Shown here piece by piece: positions 1-7,529 of a stretch of 13,062 nucleotides of DNA. Numbering within the stretch: the stretch's first letter is position 1; every line of letters begins with the position of its first letter. The notes under the pieces were generated by a model. The model saw only the letters and a list, made by a program, of their open reading frames with translations, did not search any database and had not been told where the DNA came from. This DNA is from an uncultured Oscillospiraceae bacterium (lineage in GTDB: Bacteria > Bacillota > Clostridia > Oscillospirales > Oscillospiraceae). Location of the stretch: the NCBI GenBank assembly GCA_900763995.1, contig CAAFMK010000091.1:1-13062 (forward strand), given 5' to 3'. Both the position numbers and the translations under genes were made by a program.

Positions 1-102
1 AATCCGAAGCAGAACATAGACAGTAGCCACTGTGCGCTTATGCCGCAGTGTGTGTTCTGCCACAGAGAAGGTGTGTCGCAGTCTAAATCCCTTTTTCCCC
101 AT
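1..102 (-). CDS. N-terminal part of a small basic, probably membrane-associated hypothetical protein (runs off the window)
   Basis: Thirty-four codons are open from an ATG at 102-100 to the left edge. AAGGAG lies 8 nt before the ATG (complement of 111-116), and a near-consensus promoter lies just upstream, which together make this a real gene start. The visible protein begins MGKKGFRLRHTF, is rich in Lys, Arg and His, and turns hydrophobic at its end (TVATVYVLLRI). That pattern is a cytoplasmic basic tail leading into a first membrane helix. From memory it resembles short two-helix membrane proteins of unknown function in Oscillospiraceae, but this is inference from a fragment. No function is assigned. 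Confidence 0.6.
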   Translation of the reverse strand, partial: MGKKGFRLRHTFSVAEHTLRHKRTVATVYVLLRI

Positions 103-138
103 ATACGATTCTCCTTATTCTTCAATATGATAAAGATA

Positions 139-167
139 AGTATATTATTTTTCCCTTGGGAAGTCAA
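139..167 (-). promoter_or_regulatory. Sigma-A type promoter for the left-edge gene
   Basis: Read on the minus strand, TTGACT (complement of 162-167) is followed after exactly 17 nt by TATACT (complement of 139-144). The start codon at 102 and its AAGGAG site lie about 20-40 nt downstream. The spacer holds the dyad TTCCC-TT-GGGAA (151-162). Confidence 0.7.
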
Positions 168-184
168 GAATACACCCCTATACG
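156..184 (+). promoter_or_regulatory. Candidate promoter for the 70-residue ORF, overlapping the divergent promoter
   Basis: TTGGGA (156-161) and TATACG (179-184) are 17 nt apart, each matching four of six consensus bases. The ORF's AGGAGG starts 13 nt after the -10. The -35 abuts that of the minus-strand promoter, so the two would compete or share an operator. Confidence 0.4.
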
Positions 185-210
185 CATAGATTGAACAGGA
201 GGTGATTGAC

Positions 211-423
211 TTGAATCTGCGCAACAAAACCATTACCGTGGGGGAACTTCTGGATAACCCCAAATCACGGGCCGTCTTTCAGCGGCGCTTTGGAAAATTT
301 ATGAAGCACCCCATGGTCTTTGCTGCCCGCTCCCTCTCTCTGGCTCAGCTGGCGGAGATGGCGGCGGTATACATTCCACAAAAAACCATTCAGGATACCT
401 TGCAGGAACTGGAAAACCTGTGA
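211..423 (+). CDS. Small conserved-type hypothetical protein, 70 aa
   Basis: The likely start is TTG at 211, because AGGAGG (197-202) sits 8 nt before it. An in-frame GTG at 202 overlaps that ribosome site and is therefore unlikely. The product is soluble and basic in its first half, and probably helical throughout. It opens with TITVGELLDNP, followed by a region around KHPMVFAARSLSLAQLAEM (residues 32-50), and ends in an acidic amphipathic helix. From memory, the pattern of an 'xTxGELLDNP' start followed by a leucine-rich helical tail resembles a small helical module found in clostridial proteins, both alone and at the C-terminus of larger enzymes. No catalytic motif, signal peptide or membrane helix is visible. 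It appears to be monocistronic, between its own candidate promoter and the pgeF promoter. No function is assigned. Confidence 0.6.
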   Translation: MNLRNKTITVGELLDNPKSRAVFQRRFGKFMKHPMVFAARSLSLAQLAEMAAVYIPQKTIQDTLQELENL

Positions 424-487
424 CCCTTCCTTTTGTATGGAATGTTTTTTCCAAAAAAATAAACCGCCTTTTCTCCCTTGTAACTGC

Positions 488-516
488 TTGCCATAGGGTT
501 CATTTTGGGCTACAAT
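488..516 (+). promoter_or_regulatory. Sigma-A type promoter for pgeF
   Basis: TTGCCA (488-493) and TACAAT (511-516) are 17 nt apart, 31 nt before the pgeF ATG. GGAGG (536-540) follows with a 7-nt spacer to the ATG. It probably also serves the solute-binding protein gene that begins 13 nt after pgeF. Confidence 0.7.
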
Positions 517-547
517 GAAGTAAATACACCGTACTGGAGGGACTGCC

Positions 548-1360
548 ATGGAACTTATACGCAAACGACGCCATGGCGTCTCTTTTTTCATTTGTGACCA
601 CCCCGCCTGGGCGGGTACCGCCCACGGCTTCTCCACTCGGCTGGGGGGTGTCTCCCCCGCCCCCTGGGACAGCTTGAATCTGGGGGCCAACCGGGGGGAT
701 GACCCCGCCTATGTGCGGGAAAATTTTTCCCGCTTCTGCGCCTCCATTGGGGCGGATGTCCAGGCGCTGGTGAAAAATCATCAGGTTCACAGCGACCGTA
801 TCCGCCCCGTCACTCAAATGGATGTGATGTCTGACCCGGCTGCGCCCGGAGTCTTTGAGGCCGACGGTCTCATCACCGATCAGCCGGGGCTGTGTCTGAC
901 GGTTTTTTCCGGAGACTGTATCCCCATTTTGTTCTATGACCCTGTCCGGCGCTGTATTGCCGCCGTCCACGCCGGGTGGCGGGGCACCGCATCCGGCATT
1001 GCCGCCCGTGCGGTGGAGGCCATGTGTGGGGACTACGGCTGTCAGCCAGAGCATATTCTAGCCGCCATTGGGCCGGGCATCTCCTCCTGCTGTTTTGAGA
1101 CCCACCGGGATGTACCAGATGGCCTTCGGGCCGGTCTTGGCGCTGACGCCGAGCCCTTGATCTGTCCCCTAGCTGACCCGGAAAAGTATCAGGTGGATTT
1201 AAAAGGGGCCAATGGCCGATGGCTGGAGCGATCCGGTCTGCGCCCAGAACACATTGCCATTTCTCCAGCCTGTACCGCCTGCGATCTGGACACCTTCTGG
1301 TCTCACCGGATTCAGGGACAGCAGCGGGGCAGTATGGCCGCCATGATCCAGCTTTTATGA
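548..1360 (+). CDS. pgeF: Peptidoglycan editing factor PgeF / YfiH family (laccase-domain, 'polyphenol oxidase' family), 270 aa
   Basis: A full-length member of the YfiH/DUF152 family, whose usual length is about 240-280 aa. The metal-binding set is intact: H81 in NHQVHSD, C124 in FSGDCIPILFYD and H141 in AAVHAGWRGT. The family signatures GFSTRLGGVS (27-36), AAIGPGISSCCFE (172-184) and a C-terminal FWSHR (250-254) are also present. In other bacteria this family has been linked to cytoplasmic quality control of cell-wall precursors, removing wrongly placed L-serine from UDP-MurNAc peptides, and to purine nucleoside phosphorylase/deaminase activity. Which activity applies here cannot be read from sequence. 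The protein has no signal peptide. ATG at 548 is fixed by GGAGG 7 nt upstream. It is followed at 13 nt by a solute-binding lipoprotein gene and then purL, so a purine link is possible but unproven. Confidence 0.9.
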   Translation: MELIRKRRHGVSFFICDHPAWAGTAHGFSTRLGGVSPAPWDSLNLGANRGDDPAYVRENFSRFCASIGADVQALVKNHQVHSDRIRPVTQMDVMSDPAAPGVFEADGLITDQPGLCLTVFSGDCIPILFYDPVRRCIAAVHAGWRGTASGIAARAVEAMCGDYGCQPEHILAAIGPGISSCCFETHRDVPDGLRAGLGADAEPLICPLADPEKYQVDLKGANGRWLERSGLRPEHIAISPACTACDLDTFWSHRIQGQQRGSMAAMIQLL

Positions 1361-1373
1361 ATAAGGAGCCCAC

Positions 1374-2891
1374 ATGAGACAACTGCTATCCCTTTTTCTC
1401 AGCCTTGTGCTGCTCGCCTCCCTGACCGCCTGTGGCCAGACAGATCCTCCCGACGGGAGCACCTCAGCCATATCGGCAGGGGATGTCAGCCAGAGTGGAA
1501 CAGACAGCCCTGTGCTGCCCCCCCTCACTCTGCCTGTTTTCCCCTCCTTTAGTCTGCACCCCTCTCTGGGGGTGAATCGGGCCAATCTGACCTTGTCCCC
1601 TCTTTTGTACGAGGGGCTGTTTCAGCTTGATGCCCATTTTCAGCCAGTCCCTGTCCTGTGCAAAGACTACACCGCAAATGCCAGCCAGACGGTCTGGACA
1701 TTTACTCTGGGCTCTGGCATCACCTTTTCCAACGGAACTCCCCTGACTGGTCAGGTGGTAGCTGACGCTTTGAATCTGGCCCGCTCCGACCAGGGGCGCT
1801 ATGCCAGCCGACTGACCAATGTAAGCTCCATCGTCGCCAGCGAGGACACCGTTACCATCACTTTGACCAGAGCCAATGGCAGCCTGCCCACCCTGCTGGA
1901 TATTCCCATCGCACTGGGCAGCGGAACCCGCCCCGCTGGCACCGGCCCCTATCAGCTCTCCGGCTCAGACAAGCATCTGGTTCTCACCCTGCGCTCTGAC
2001 TGGTGGCAGCATAAGCCCCTGCCCTTTGAGACCATCCCCTTGCACAGTGTGGACAAAAGCGATGAATTGGTCTATGCCTTTGATGCGGGCAATCTCTCCC
2101 TTTTGGATGTTGATCTCCTGTCCACCAACGCCCTGGGCTACGGCGGGAACTATCAGACCTGGGACTACGCCACCACTGATCTGGTCTATCTGGGCTTTAA
2201 CACCCGATTTGGGCCCTGTTACAGCTCTGAGGTGCGCCGTGCCCTGTCCGCCGCCATCGACCGCTCCGCCATTGCCCAAATCACCTATGCCAGCCACGCA
2301 GTCCCCTCCCCGCTCCCTGTTCACCCTGACAGCCCCCTCTTTGACAGGGAGATCGCCAGTCAGCTGGCCTATAATCCCGACATACTGGCCAGCCGGCTCA
2401 AGTCACTGGGCCTGTCCAAGCGGGTGCTGAAGCTGTTGGTCAACAGCGAAAACAGCGCCAAGGTGACCACTGCCCAGCTCATCGCCTATCAGCTGGAGTC
2501 GGCTGGACTTTCCATCCAGCTGGAACAGCTGCCCTATGAGGACTATGTGGCCGCACTGAAGTGGGGCGGCTTTGACCTGTATGTTGGTGAAACGGTGCTT
2601 ACAGCTGACTTTAACCTGGCCCCCCTCCTGTCTTCCACGGGCAGTTTGAACTACAGTGGGTGGCAGGACTGGACGACCAGTACACTAATCTCTGCCCTGA
2701 ACGCCGCCAGCACCGATGAGGATAGGCAGCTGGCTGCATCCAAACTGTTCACCCATCTGGCCCAGCAGGCCCCCATGACCCCTCTGGTCTTTAAAAACGG
2801 ATCTGCCCTCACCCAATGGGGGCGGCTGACCGGACTGAATCCCCTGCGCGGTAATGTGTTCTACCAGTTGGAAAACTGGACTATGCAATAA
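1374..2891 (+). CDS. Family-5 (peptide/nickel/opine type) extracellular solute-binding lipoprotein, 505 aa
   Basis: A lipoprotein signal peptide ends in the lipobox SLTAC, with lipidated Cys at residue 20, followed by a Gly/Ser/Thr/Pro-rich tether to about residue 50. The rest matches the SBP_bac_5 fold: LSPLLYEGLF (74-83), WTFTLGSGITFSNGTPLT (108-125), the GTGPYQL turn (189-195) and the hinge-region signature VRRALSAAIDRSAIA (287-301). It would sit on the outer face of the membrane and deliver a ligand, often an oligopeptide, to an ABC importer. No permease or ATPase gene is adjacent, so it must either pair with a transporter encoded elsewhere or act alone as a sensor or scavenger. The start has AAGGAG 5 nt upstream and begins 13 nt after pgeF, suggesting cotranscription. 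The ligand cannot be told from sequence. Confidence 0.88.
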   Translation: MRQLLSLFLSLVLLASLTACGQTDPPDGSTSAISAGDVSQSGTDSPVLPPLTLPVFPSFSLHPSLGVNRANLTLSPLLYEGLFQLDAHFQPVPVLCKDYTANASQTVWTFTLGSGITFSNGTPLTGQVVADALNLARSDQGRYASRLTNVSSIVASEDTVTITLTRANGSLPTLLDIPIALGSGTRPAGTGPYQLSGSDKHLVLTLRSDWWQHKPLPFETIPLHSVDKSDELVYAFDAGNLSLLDVDLLSTNALGYGGNYQTWDYATTDLVYLGFNTRFGPCYSSEVRRALSAAIDRSAIAQITYASHAVPSPLPVHPDSPLFDREIASQLAYNPDILASRLKSLGLSKRVLKLLVNSENSAKVTTAQLIAYQLESAGLSIQLEQLPYEDYVAALKWGGFDLYVGETVLTADFNLAPLLSSTGSLNYSGWQDWTTSTLISALNAASTDEDRQLAASKLFTHLAQQAPMTPLVFKNGSALTQWGRLTGLNPLRGNVFYQLENWTMQ

Positions 2892-2897
2892 TAAAAT
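2868..2897 (+). promoter_or_regulatory. Candidate promoter for purL inside the end of the preceding gene
   Basis: TTGGAA (2868-2873) and TAAAAT (2892-2897) are 18 nt apart and straddle the stop codon of the solute-binding protein gene. Transcription would start just before the purL leader hairpin. The match to consensus is moderate, and readthrough from the pgeF promoter is the alternative. Confidence 0.35.
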
Positions 2898-2909
2898 AAG
2901 CTGCTTTCG

Positions 2910-2939
2910 CCCCCGGATATGCACGGCTCCATCTGGGGG
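2910..2939 (+). promoter_or_regulatory. GC-rich hairpin in the purL leader
   Basis: CCCCCGGAT (2910-2918) pairs with ATCTGGGGG (2931-2939) as a 9-bp stem with one G-U pair and a 12-nt loop. No U-tract follows, so it is not an ordinary terminator. It ends 7 nt before the purL ribosome site AAGGAGG (2947-2953), and could protect the 5' end or control ribosome access. Confidence 0.45.
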
Positions 2940-2960
2940 ACGCAGCAAGGAGGAATAGAT

Positions 2961-5900
2961 ATGAGTGTCTACCGCTGTTACTCCCAGAAAAAACCTGGCT
3001 TTGATGTGGAAGCCCAGGGACTGTGCAAGGCCCTGCAGGAGCAGTTGGGGGTCAAAACCCTGACATCGATTGCAATCTTGAACCGCTATGATGCCGACCA
3101 GATCGACCAGAGCATCTACCAGCAGGCCAAGGGGATCGTCTTTTCTGAACCCCAGGTGGATGTGGTGTATGAGGAGGAGTTCCCCCGCCCGGACTACCCC
3201 CACACCATTCTTGCTGTAGAGGCCCTGCCCGGTCAGTTTGACCAGCGGGCGGACTCCTGTGCTCAGTGTATCCAGCTGATGGCCGGTGTGGATCGCCCCC
3301 TCATCTCCTACGCCAAGGTGTATGTGCTGGGCGGGGCGCTGTCTCAGAAGGATCTGGACAAGATCCGTGGCTACCTCATCAATCCCGTGGAGAGCCGTGA
3401 GGCCACCATGGACAAACCCGCCACTCTGGCACAGGCCCACACCGCCCCCGACCATGTGGCCACCATCGATGGCTTCACCACACTGGAGGAGGCCGGACTG
3501 GAGCAGCTGCTGTCTCAGCTGGGTCTGGCCATGGATCTGGACGATCTGAAATTCCTCCAGGCCTACTTCCGGGATCAGGAGAAGCGGGATCCCACCATTA
3601 CTGAGGTGCGTCTGGTCGATACTTACTGGTCTGACCACTGCCGTCACACCACCTTCTCCACCCATCTGGACGAGATCTCCATTGATGACCCTGAAGTTCA
3701 GGCCGCCTATGAGCGCTATCTGGCCGCCCGTATTGAGGTATATGGGCAGGAGGTGGCGGACAAGCGCCCCAAGACCCTGATGGATGTGGCCACCATTGGC
3801 ACCAAGACCCTGAAAAAGCGGGGTCTGCTCCCTGAGCTGGATGAGAGCGAGGAGATCAACGCCTGTTCCATCCATGTTCCCGCCCAGGTGGACGGCAAGG
3901 AGCAGGACTGGCTGTTGATGTTTAAAAATGAGACCCACAACCACCCCACCGAGATCGAACCCTTCGGCGGTGCTGCCACCTGTATTGGCGGCTGTATCCG
4001 TGACCCCCTCTCCGGCCGTGTCTATGTCCATCAGGCCATGCGCTTCACCGGCGGTGGTGACCCCCGTGTCCCCTTTGACCAGACCCTGCCCGGAAAGCTT
4101 CCCCAGCGGAAGCTGGCTGCCACTGCTGCCGCCGGATACTCCTCCTACGGCAACCAGATCGGTCTGGCCACCGGCCATGTGGCCGAGGTGTACCACGAGG
4201 GCTATGTGGCCAAGCGTTTGGAGTGCGGCGCTGTGGTAGGTGCCGCCCCAGCTGTCAATGTCCGGCGTGAGCGCCCCGCCCCAGGGGATGTGGTCATTTT
4301 GCTGGGCGGCCGAACAGGCCGTGACGGCATCGGTGGTGCCACCGGCTCCTCCAAGAGCCACAACCAGAAGTCTTTGACCACCATGGCCTCTGAGGTGCAA
4401 AAGGGCAACGCTCCTGAGGAGCGGAAGATCCAGCGCCTGTTCCGCAACGGCGATGTGACCCGCCTGATCAAGCGGTGTAACGACTTTGGTGCCGGCGGCG
4501 TGTCTGTGGCCATTGGTGAGCTGGCAGACGGTCTGGAGATCGATCTGGACGCTGTGCGCAAGAAGTACGAGGGTCTGGACGGCACCGAGCTGGCCATCTC
4601 TGAAAGTCAGGAGCGTATGGCCGTGGTGGTGGCCCCCGAGGATGCCGGCAAGCTGATTGCCGCCGCTCAGCAGGAGAATCTGGAGGCCTACCCCGTGGCC
4701 GTGGTCACTGAGAGCCCCCGGATGGTCATGCACTGGAAGGGGCAGAAGATCGCAGACCTGTCCCGTGAATTTTTGAATACCAACGGTGCAGTCAAGCACG
4801 CCAAGGTCGCTGTAGAGCAGAAAGATCTCTCCCCTCTGGGACAGCCTCAGTTCGGCTCCCTGCGGGAGATGGCCTCCAGCTTGAAGTGCGCCAGCCGCCG
4901 GGGCCTGACAGAGCGCTTTGATGGCTCCATTGGCTCAGGCAGCGTGCTCATGCCCTTTGGCGGCCTGCTCCAGCGCACCCCCGCTCAGGCCATGGCCGCC
5001 CTGTTCCCCGTCCTCCCCAATCAGGAGACCGATCAGGCCAGTGTGATGGCCTGGGGCTGTGACCCGGATCAGCTGGCAGTCGATCCCTATACCGGGGCGC
5101 ACAGCGCTGTATACACCTCTGTGGCCAAGCTGGTAGCCGCTGGTGCTGACTACCACAAGGTCTACCTCACCCTCCAGGAGTTCTTTGAGAAGCTGCGCAC
5201 TGATCCCCAGCGCTGGGGCAAGCCCTTTGCCGCTTTGCTGGGTGCGCTGGATGCCCAGCTGGAGCTGGGTGCCGCCGCCATTGGCGGCAAGGACTCCATG
5301 TCCGGCTCTTACCTGGATATGGATGTGCCCCCCACCCTCATCTCCTTTGCCATTGCCCCCATCAAAGCAGGTGAGGTGCTCTCCCCTGAGTTTAAGCAGG
5401 CCAACCACCCCGTCTATCTGTTCATCCCCACTGACGATTCTGCTCAGGCCACAAAGGACAGCTGGGACGCCTTCGCCAAGCTGCACCAGCAGGGCAAGGT
5501 CAAGGCCGCATGGGCGGTGGAGCATTGCGTATCTGAGGCCATTATGAATATGTCCTTTGGCAATGCCATCGGCTTCCAAGCCCAGGAGATCGAGCTGGAT
5601 TGGAATCTGCTGTGCCCCGGAGCCATTGTGGCGGAGCTGACTGAGCCTGTAATCTCACCCTATGCGGTGGAGATCGGTGTGACCACCACCCGCCCCATCA
5701 TTGATCTGGGCGAGGATCAGGCCCCCATCGCCGAGCTGCTGGCCCTCAACGAGGCTGTGCTGGAGCCCGTCTATCCCACACAGGCCGGTGCCCATGCAGA
5801 GGTGGAGCCCATCTCTTGGGATAAGCGCTCTATTGTGGTCTGTAAGCACAAGGTGGCCCACCCCAAGGCAGTCATCCCTGTGTTCCCCGGCACCAACTGC

Positions 5901-6656
5901 GAGTACGACACGGCCAAGGCCTGTATCCGTGCGGGCATTGATCCTGAGATCCTTGTGGTGCGCAACCTGACCACCGACCTGCTCACCCAGGCCGCTCAGG
6001 CACTGGAGCAGGCCATCCGCTCCGCCCAGATGGTCATCCTCCCCGGCGGATTTTCCGGCGGTGACGAGCCAGAGGGCTCTGGCAAGTTCATCGCCTCCTT
6101 CCTCCGCTCCCCCGCTTTGACCGATGCCATTATGGATCTGCTGAAACATCGGGACGGACTGATGCTTGGTATCTGTAACGGTTTCCAGGCTCTGGTGAAG
6201 CTGGGCCTCATCCCCTTTGGTGAGATCCGTCCTATGGATGACACCTGCCCCACTCTGACCTACAATCTGATTGGCCGCCACCAGTCCAGCTATGTGACCA
6301 CACGGGTGGCCTCTGTCCAGTCCCCCTGGATGCTCAACAGCCAGGTGGGCGATCTGCACACCATCCCCATCTCCCACGGTGAGGGCCGTTTCGTGGCCCC
6401 AGATCATGTCATCGCCGACCTGATCGCCAAGGGCCAGGTGGCCACCCAGTATGTGGATCTGGCTGGCCATCCCACCATGGATGTGTCCTTTAACCCCAAC
6501 GGCTCCATGGAGGCCATTGAGGGCGTGTTCTCTCCCGATGGCCGGTGTATGGGTAAAATGGGCCATCTGGAGCGCCGTGGCCAGTATGTGGGCGTGAATA
6601 TCCATGGCAACAAGCACCAGCCCCTCTTTGAGAGTGGTGCGGCCTACTTCAAGTAA
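2961..6656 (+). CDS. purL: Phosphoribosylformylglycinamidine synthase, single-chain PurL with fused glutaminase domain, 1231 aa
   Basis: Catalyses the fourth step of de novo purine synthesis: FGAR plus glutamine plus ATP gives FGAM. The start is ATG 2961, 7 nt after AAGGAGG. An in-frame ATG at 2919 lies in a hairpin loop with no ribosome site. The order is an N-terminal PurS-like region (about 1-150), a linker with TYWSDHCRHTTFSTH (221-235), a first AIRS-type ATP-binding half with FKNETHNHPTEIEPFGGAAT (321-340), a second half with GGKDSMSG (775-782), and a class-I glutamine amidotransferase from about 965. The amidotransferase carries PGTNCEYDTAKA, nucleophile C1072 in GICNGFQ, and H1139/E1141 in SHGEGRF. 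This is the roughly 1230-residue Clostridia/Streptococcus type, which needs no separate PurS or PurQ. It is intact, shows strong codon bias and ends at a strong terminator. No other pur gene is in view, so it stands apart from the usual pur cluster. Confidence 0.97.
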   Translation: MSVYRCYSQKKPGFDVEAQGLCKALQEQLGVKTLTSIAILNRYDADQIDQSIYQQAKGIVFSEPQVDVVYEEEFPRPDYPHTILAVEALPGQFDQRADSCAQCIQLMAGVDRPLISYAKVYVLGGALSQKDLDKIRGYLINPVESREATMDKPATLAQAHTAPDHVATIDGFTTLEEAGLEQLLSQLGLAMDLDDLKFLQAYFRDQEKRDPTITEVRLVDTYWSDHCRHTTFSTHLDEISIDDPEVQAAYERYLAARIEVYGQEVADKRPKTLMDVATIGTKTLKKRGLLPELDESEEINACSIHVPAQVDGKEQDWLLMFKNETHNHPTEIEPFGGAATCIGGCIRDPLSGRVYVHQAMRFTGGGDPRVPFDQTLPGKLPQRKLAATAAAGYSSYGNQIGLATGHVAEVYHEGYVAKRLECGAVVGAAPAVNVRRERPAPGDVVILLGGRTGRDGIGGATGSSKSHNQKSLTTMASEVQKGNAPEERKIQRLFRNGDVTRLIKRCNDFGAGGVSVAIGELADGLEIDLDAVRKKYEGLDGTELAISESQERMAVVVAPEDAGKLIAAAQQENLEAYPVAVVTESPRMVMHWKGQKIADLSREFLNTNGAVKHAKVAVEQKDLSPLGQPQFGSLREMASSLKCASRRGLTERFDGSIGSGSVLMPFGGLLQRTPAQAMAALFPVLPNQETDQASVMAWGCDPDQLAVDPYTGAHSAVYTSVAKLVAAGADYHKVYLTLQEFFEKLRTDPQRWGKPFAALLGALDAQLELGAAAIGGKDSMSGSYLDMDVPPTLISFAIAPIKAGEVLSPEFKQANHPVYLFIPTDDSAQATKDSWDAFAKLHQQGKVKAAWAVEHCVSEAIMNMSFGNAIGFQAQEIELDWNLLCPGAIVAELTEPVISPYAVEIGVTTTRPIIDLGEDQAPIAELLALNEAVLEPVYPTQAGAHAEVEPISWDKRSIVVCKHKVAHPKAVIPVFPGTNCEYDTAKACIRAGIDPEILVVRNLTTDLLTQAAQALEQAIRSAQMVILPGGFSGGDEPEGSGKFIASFLRSPALTDAIMDLLKHRDGLMLGICNGFQALVKLGLIPFGEIRPMDDTCPTLTYNLIGRHQSSYVTTRVASVQSPWMLNSQVGDLHTIPISHGEGRFVAPDHVIADLIAKGQVATQYVDLAGHPTMDVSFNPNGSMEAIEGVFSPDGRCMGKMGHLERRGQYVGVNIHGNKHQPLFESGAAYFK

Positions 6657-6685
6657 GCTGTCTTGCCAAATCACTGCCCAATTAC

Positions 6686-6728
6686 AAGTGCCCCATCCAC
6701 CAAAATTCCGGTGGATGGGGCGCTTTTT
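6686..6728 (+). terminator. Rho-independent terminator of purL (partly two-way)
   Basis: GCCCCATCCACC (6690-6701) pairs perfectly with GGTGGATGGGGC (6710-6721). The stem extends by AAGT/GCTT with one G-U pair to 16 bp, with an 8-nt loop and TTTTT at 6724-6728. The U-tract overlaps the stop codon of the convergent yaaA gene. On the minus strand only a weak U-run (ACTTGTAATT) follows, so termination of yaaA here would be less efficient. Confidence 0.9.
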
Positions 6729-7491
6729 ATGCCATCGATTCCAGTTTTTTATCTTTGAGAAAGACATAGTGCGTCTCATCTGAGTGGGCAGGGGAAAACT
6801 GATAGCCCAGCTCTTGAAAGCTGTGCAGCTCCTCCGGCTGCTCCACCTGGTGCTCTGCCATCCAGCGCACCATCTGCCCCCTGGCCATTTTGCACATGGT
6901 ACCTTTCTCCTGAATTTTTTCACCACTCCACTCCCCAAAGGTACAGGTGACAAAGCGCACCCTTTTGGGGAGGTGGGGTTCTACCGTGCGGCTATACTCC
7001 CGAGAGGCCAGATTGACCACCACATCGCTCTCCTGCGCCAGCCTGTCCGCCAGCCTGCTCCCCCAGAAGTGGTACAGATCCCTGTGCTCCCCCACCTGTA
7101 GGCGGGCCTGCATTTCCAGGCGATAGGGGGTCACCCCGTCAAAGGGCCGGAGCAGACCATAAAAGCCAGATAGGATCCGCAGATGCTCCTGGACATAGTC
7201 CAGATGAGCCAGCTCAAAGACATTGGGTGCCATGTACTGATACTGGATGCCCTCATAAGACAGGATAGCCGGTGTGAGATGTTGACAAAGATCCATCTTT
7301 TGCAGCCGCTCCACATTCAAGCTGGCAATGGAGTCATTACATTTCCACATTTTTTGCAGCTGTTGTGGAGACATTTCCAGCAGTACCCTGTACAGCTGCT
7401 GGGTCTGCTCCAGGAACACAGGCAGCCCCTTTGGTGCCAGGGTGTCTATATCCTGTCTCATTTTTTTAGCCGGTGAAATGATAATCTGCAT
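6727..7491 (-). CDS. yaaA: YaaA family protein (UPF0246/DUF328; peroxide stress response), 254 aa
   Basis: A full-length YaaA protein. It starts with the family signature MQIIISPAKKM and contains SGFYGLLRPFDGVTPYRLEM (108-127), HFWGSRL (141-147), NLASREYS (160-167) and the basic C-terminal element CKMARGQMVRWM (200-211). In E. coli YaaA limits damage under hydrogen peroxide by lowering free intracellular iron, and its structure shows a DNA-binding fold. A matching role in this presumed anaerobe is inference. ATG at 7491 has AGGAGG 7 nt upstream. The gene begins 38 nt after the cbiK stop in the same direction with no terminator between, so it is probably transcribed with cbiK and thus also under the cobalamin riboswitch. 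It converges on purL. Confidence 0.93.
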   Translation of the reverse strand: MQIIISPAKKMRQDIDTLAPKGLPVFLEQTQQLYRVLLEMSPQQLQKMWKCNDSIASLNVERLQKMDLCQHLTPAILSYEGIQYQYMAPNVFELAHLDYVQEHLRILSGFYGLLRPFDGVTPYRLEMQARLQVGEHRDLYHFWGSRLADRLAQESDVVVNLASREYSRTVEPHLPKRVRFVTCTFGEWSGEKIQEKGTMCKMARGQMVRWMAEHQVEQPEELHSFQELGYQFSPAHSDETHYVFLKDKKLESMA

Positions 7492-7529
7492 CCTTGTCCC
7501 TCCTGTCTAAGGTATGTCAAACCCCTGTG

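Noticed and set aside
424..470. Possible terminator after the 70-residue ORF (TTCC...GGAA followed by TTTTTT)
   Set aside because: The stem is only 4 bp and AT-rich, so the U-run alone does not support a terminator.
2685..4799. A 704-codon open frame on the minus strand opposite purL and the end of the binding-protein gene
   Set aside because: It is antisense to a clear, full-length purL. Such long shadows arise from strong codon bias in GC-rich genes. The product is rich in His, Gly, Gln and Leu, with no domain, and has no ribosome site.
5655..6953. A 432-codon minus-strand frame across the purL glutaminase domain and the terminator into yaaA
   Set aside because: It overlaps two confident genes and crosses a strong terminator hairpin, and its translation shows no family features.
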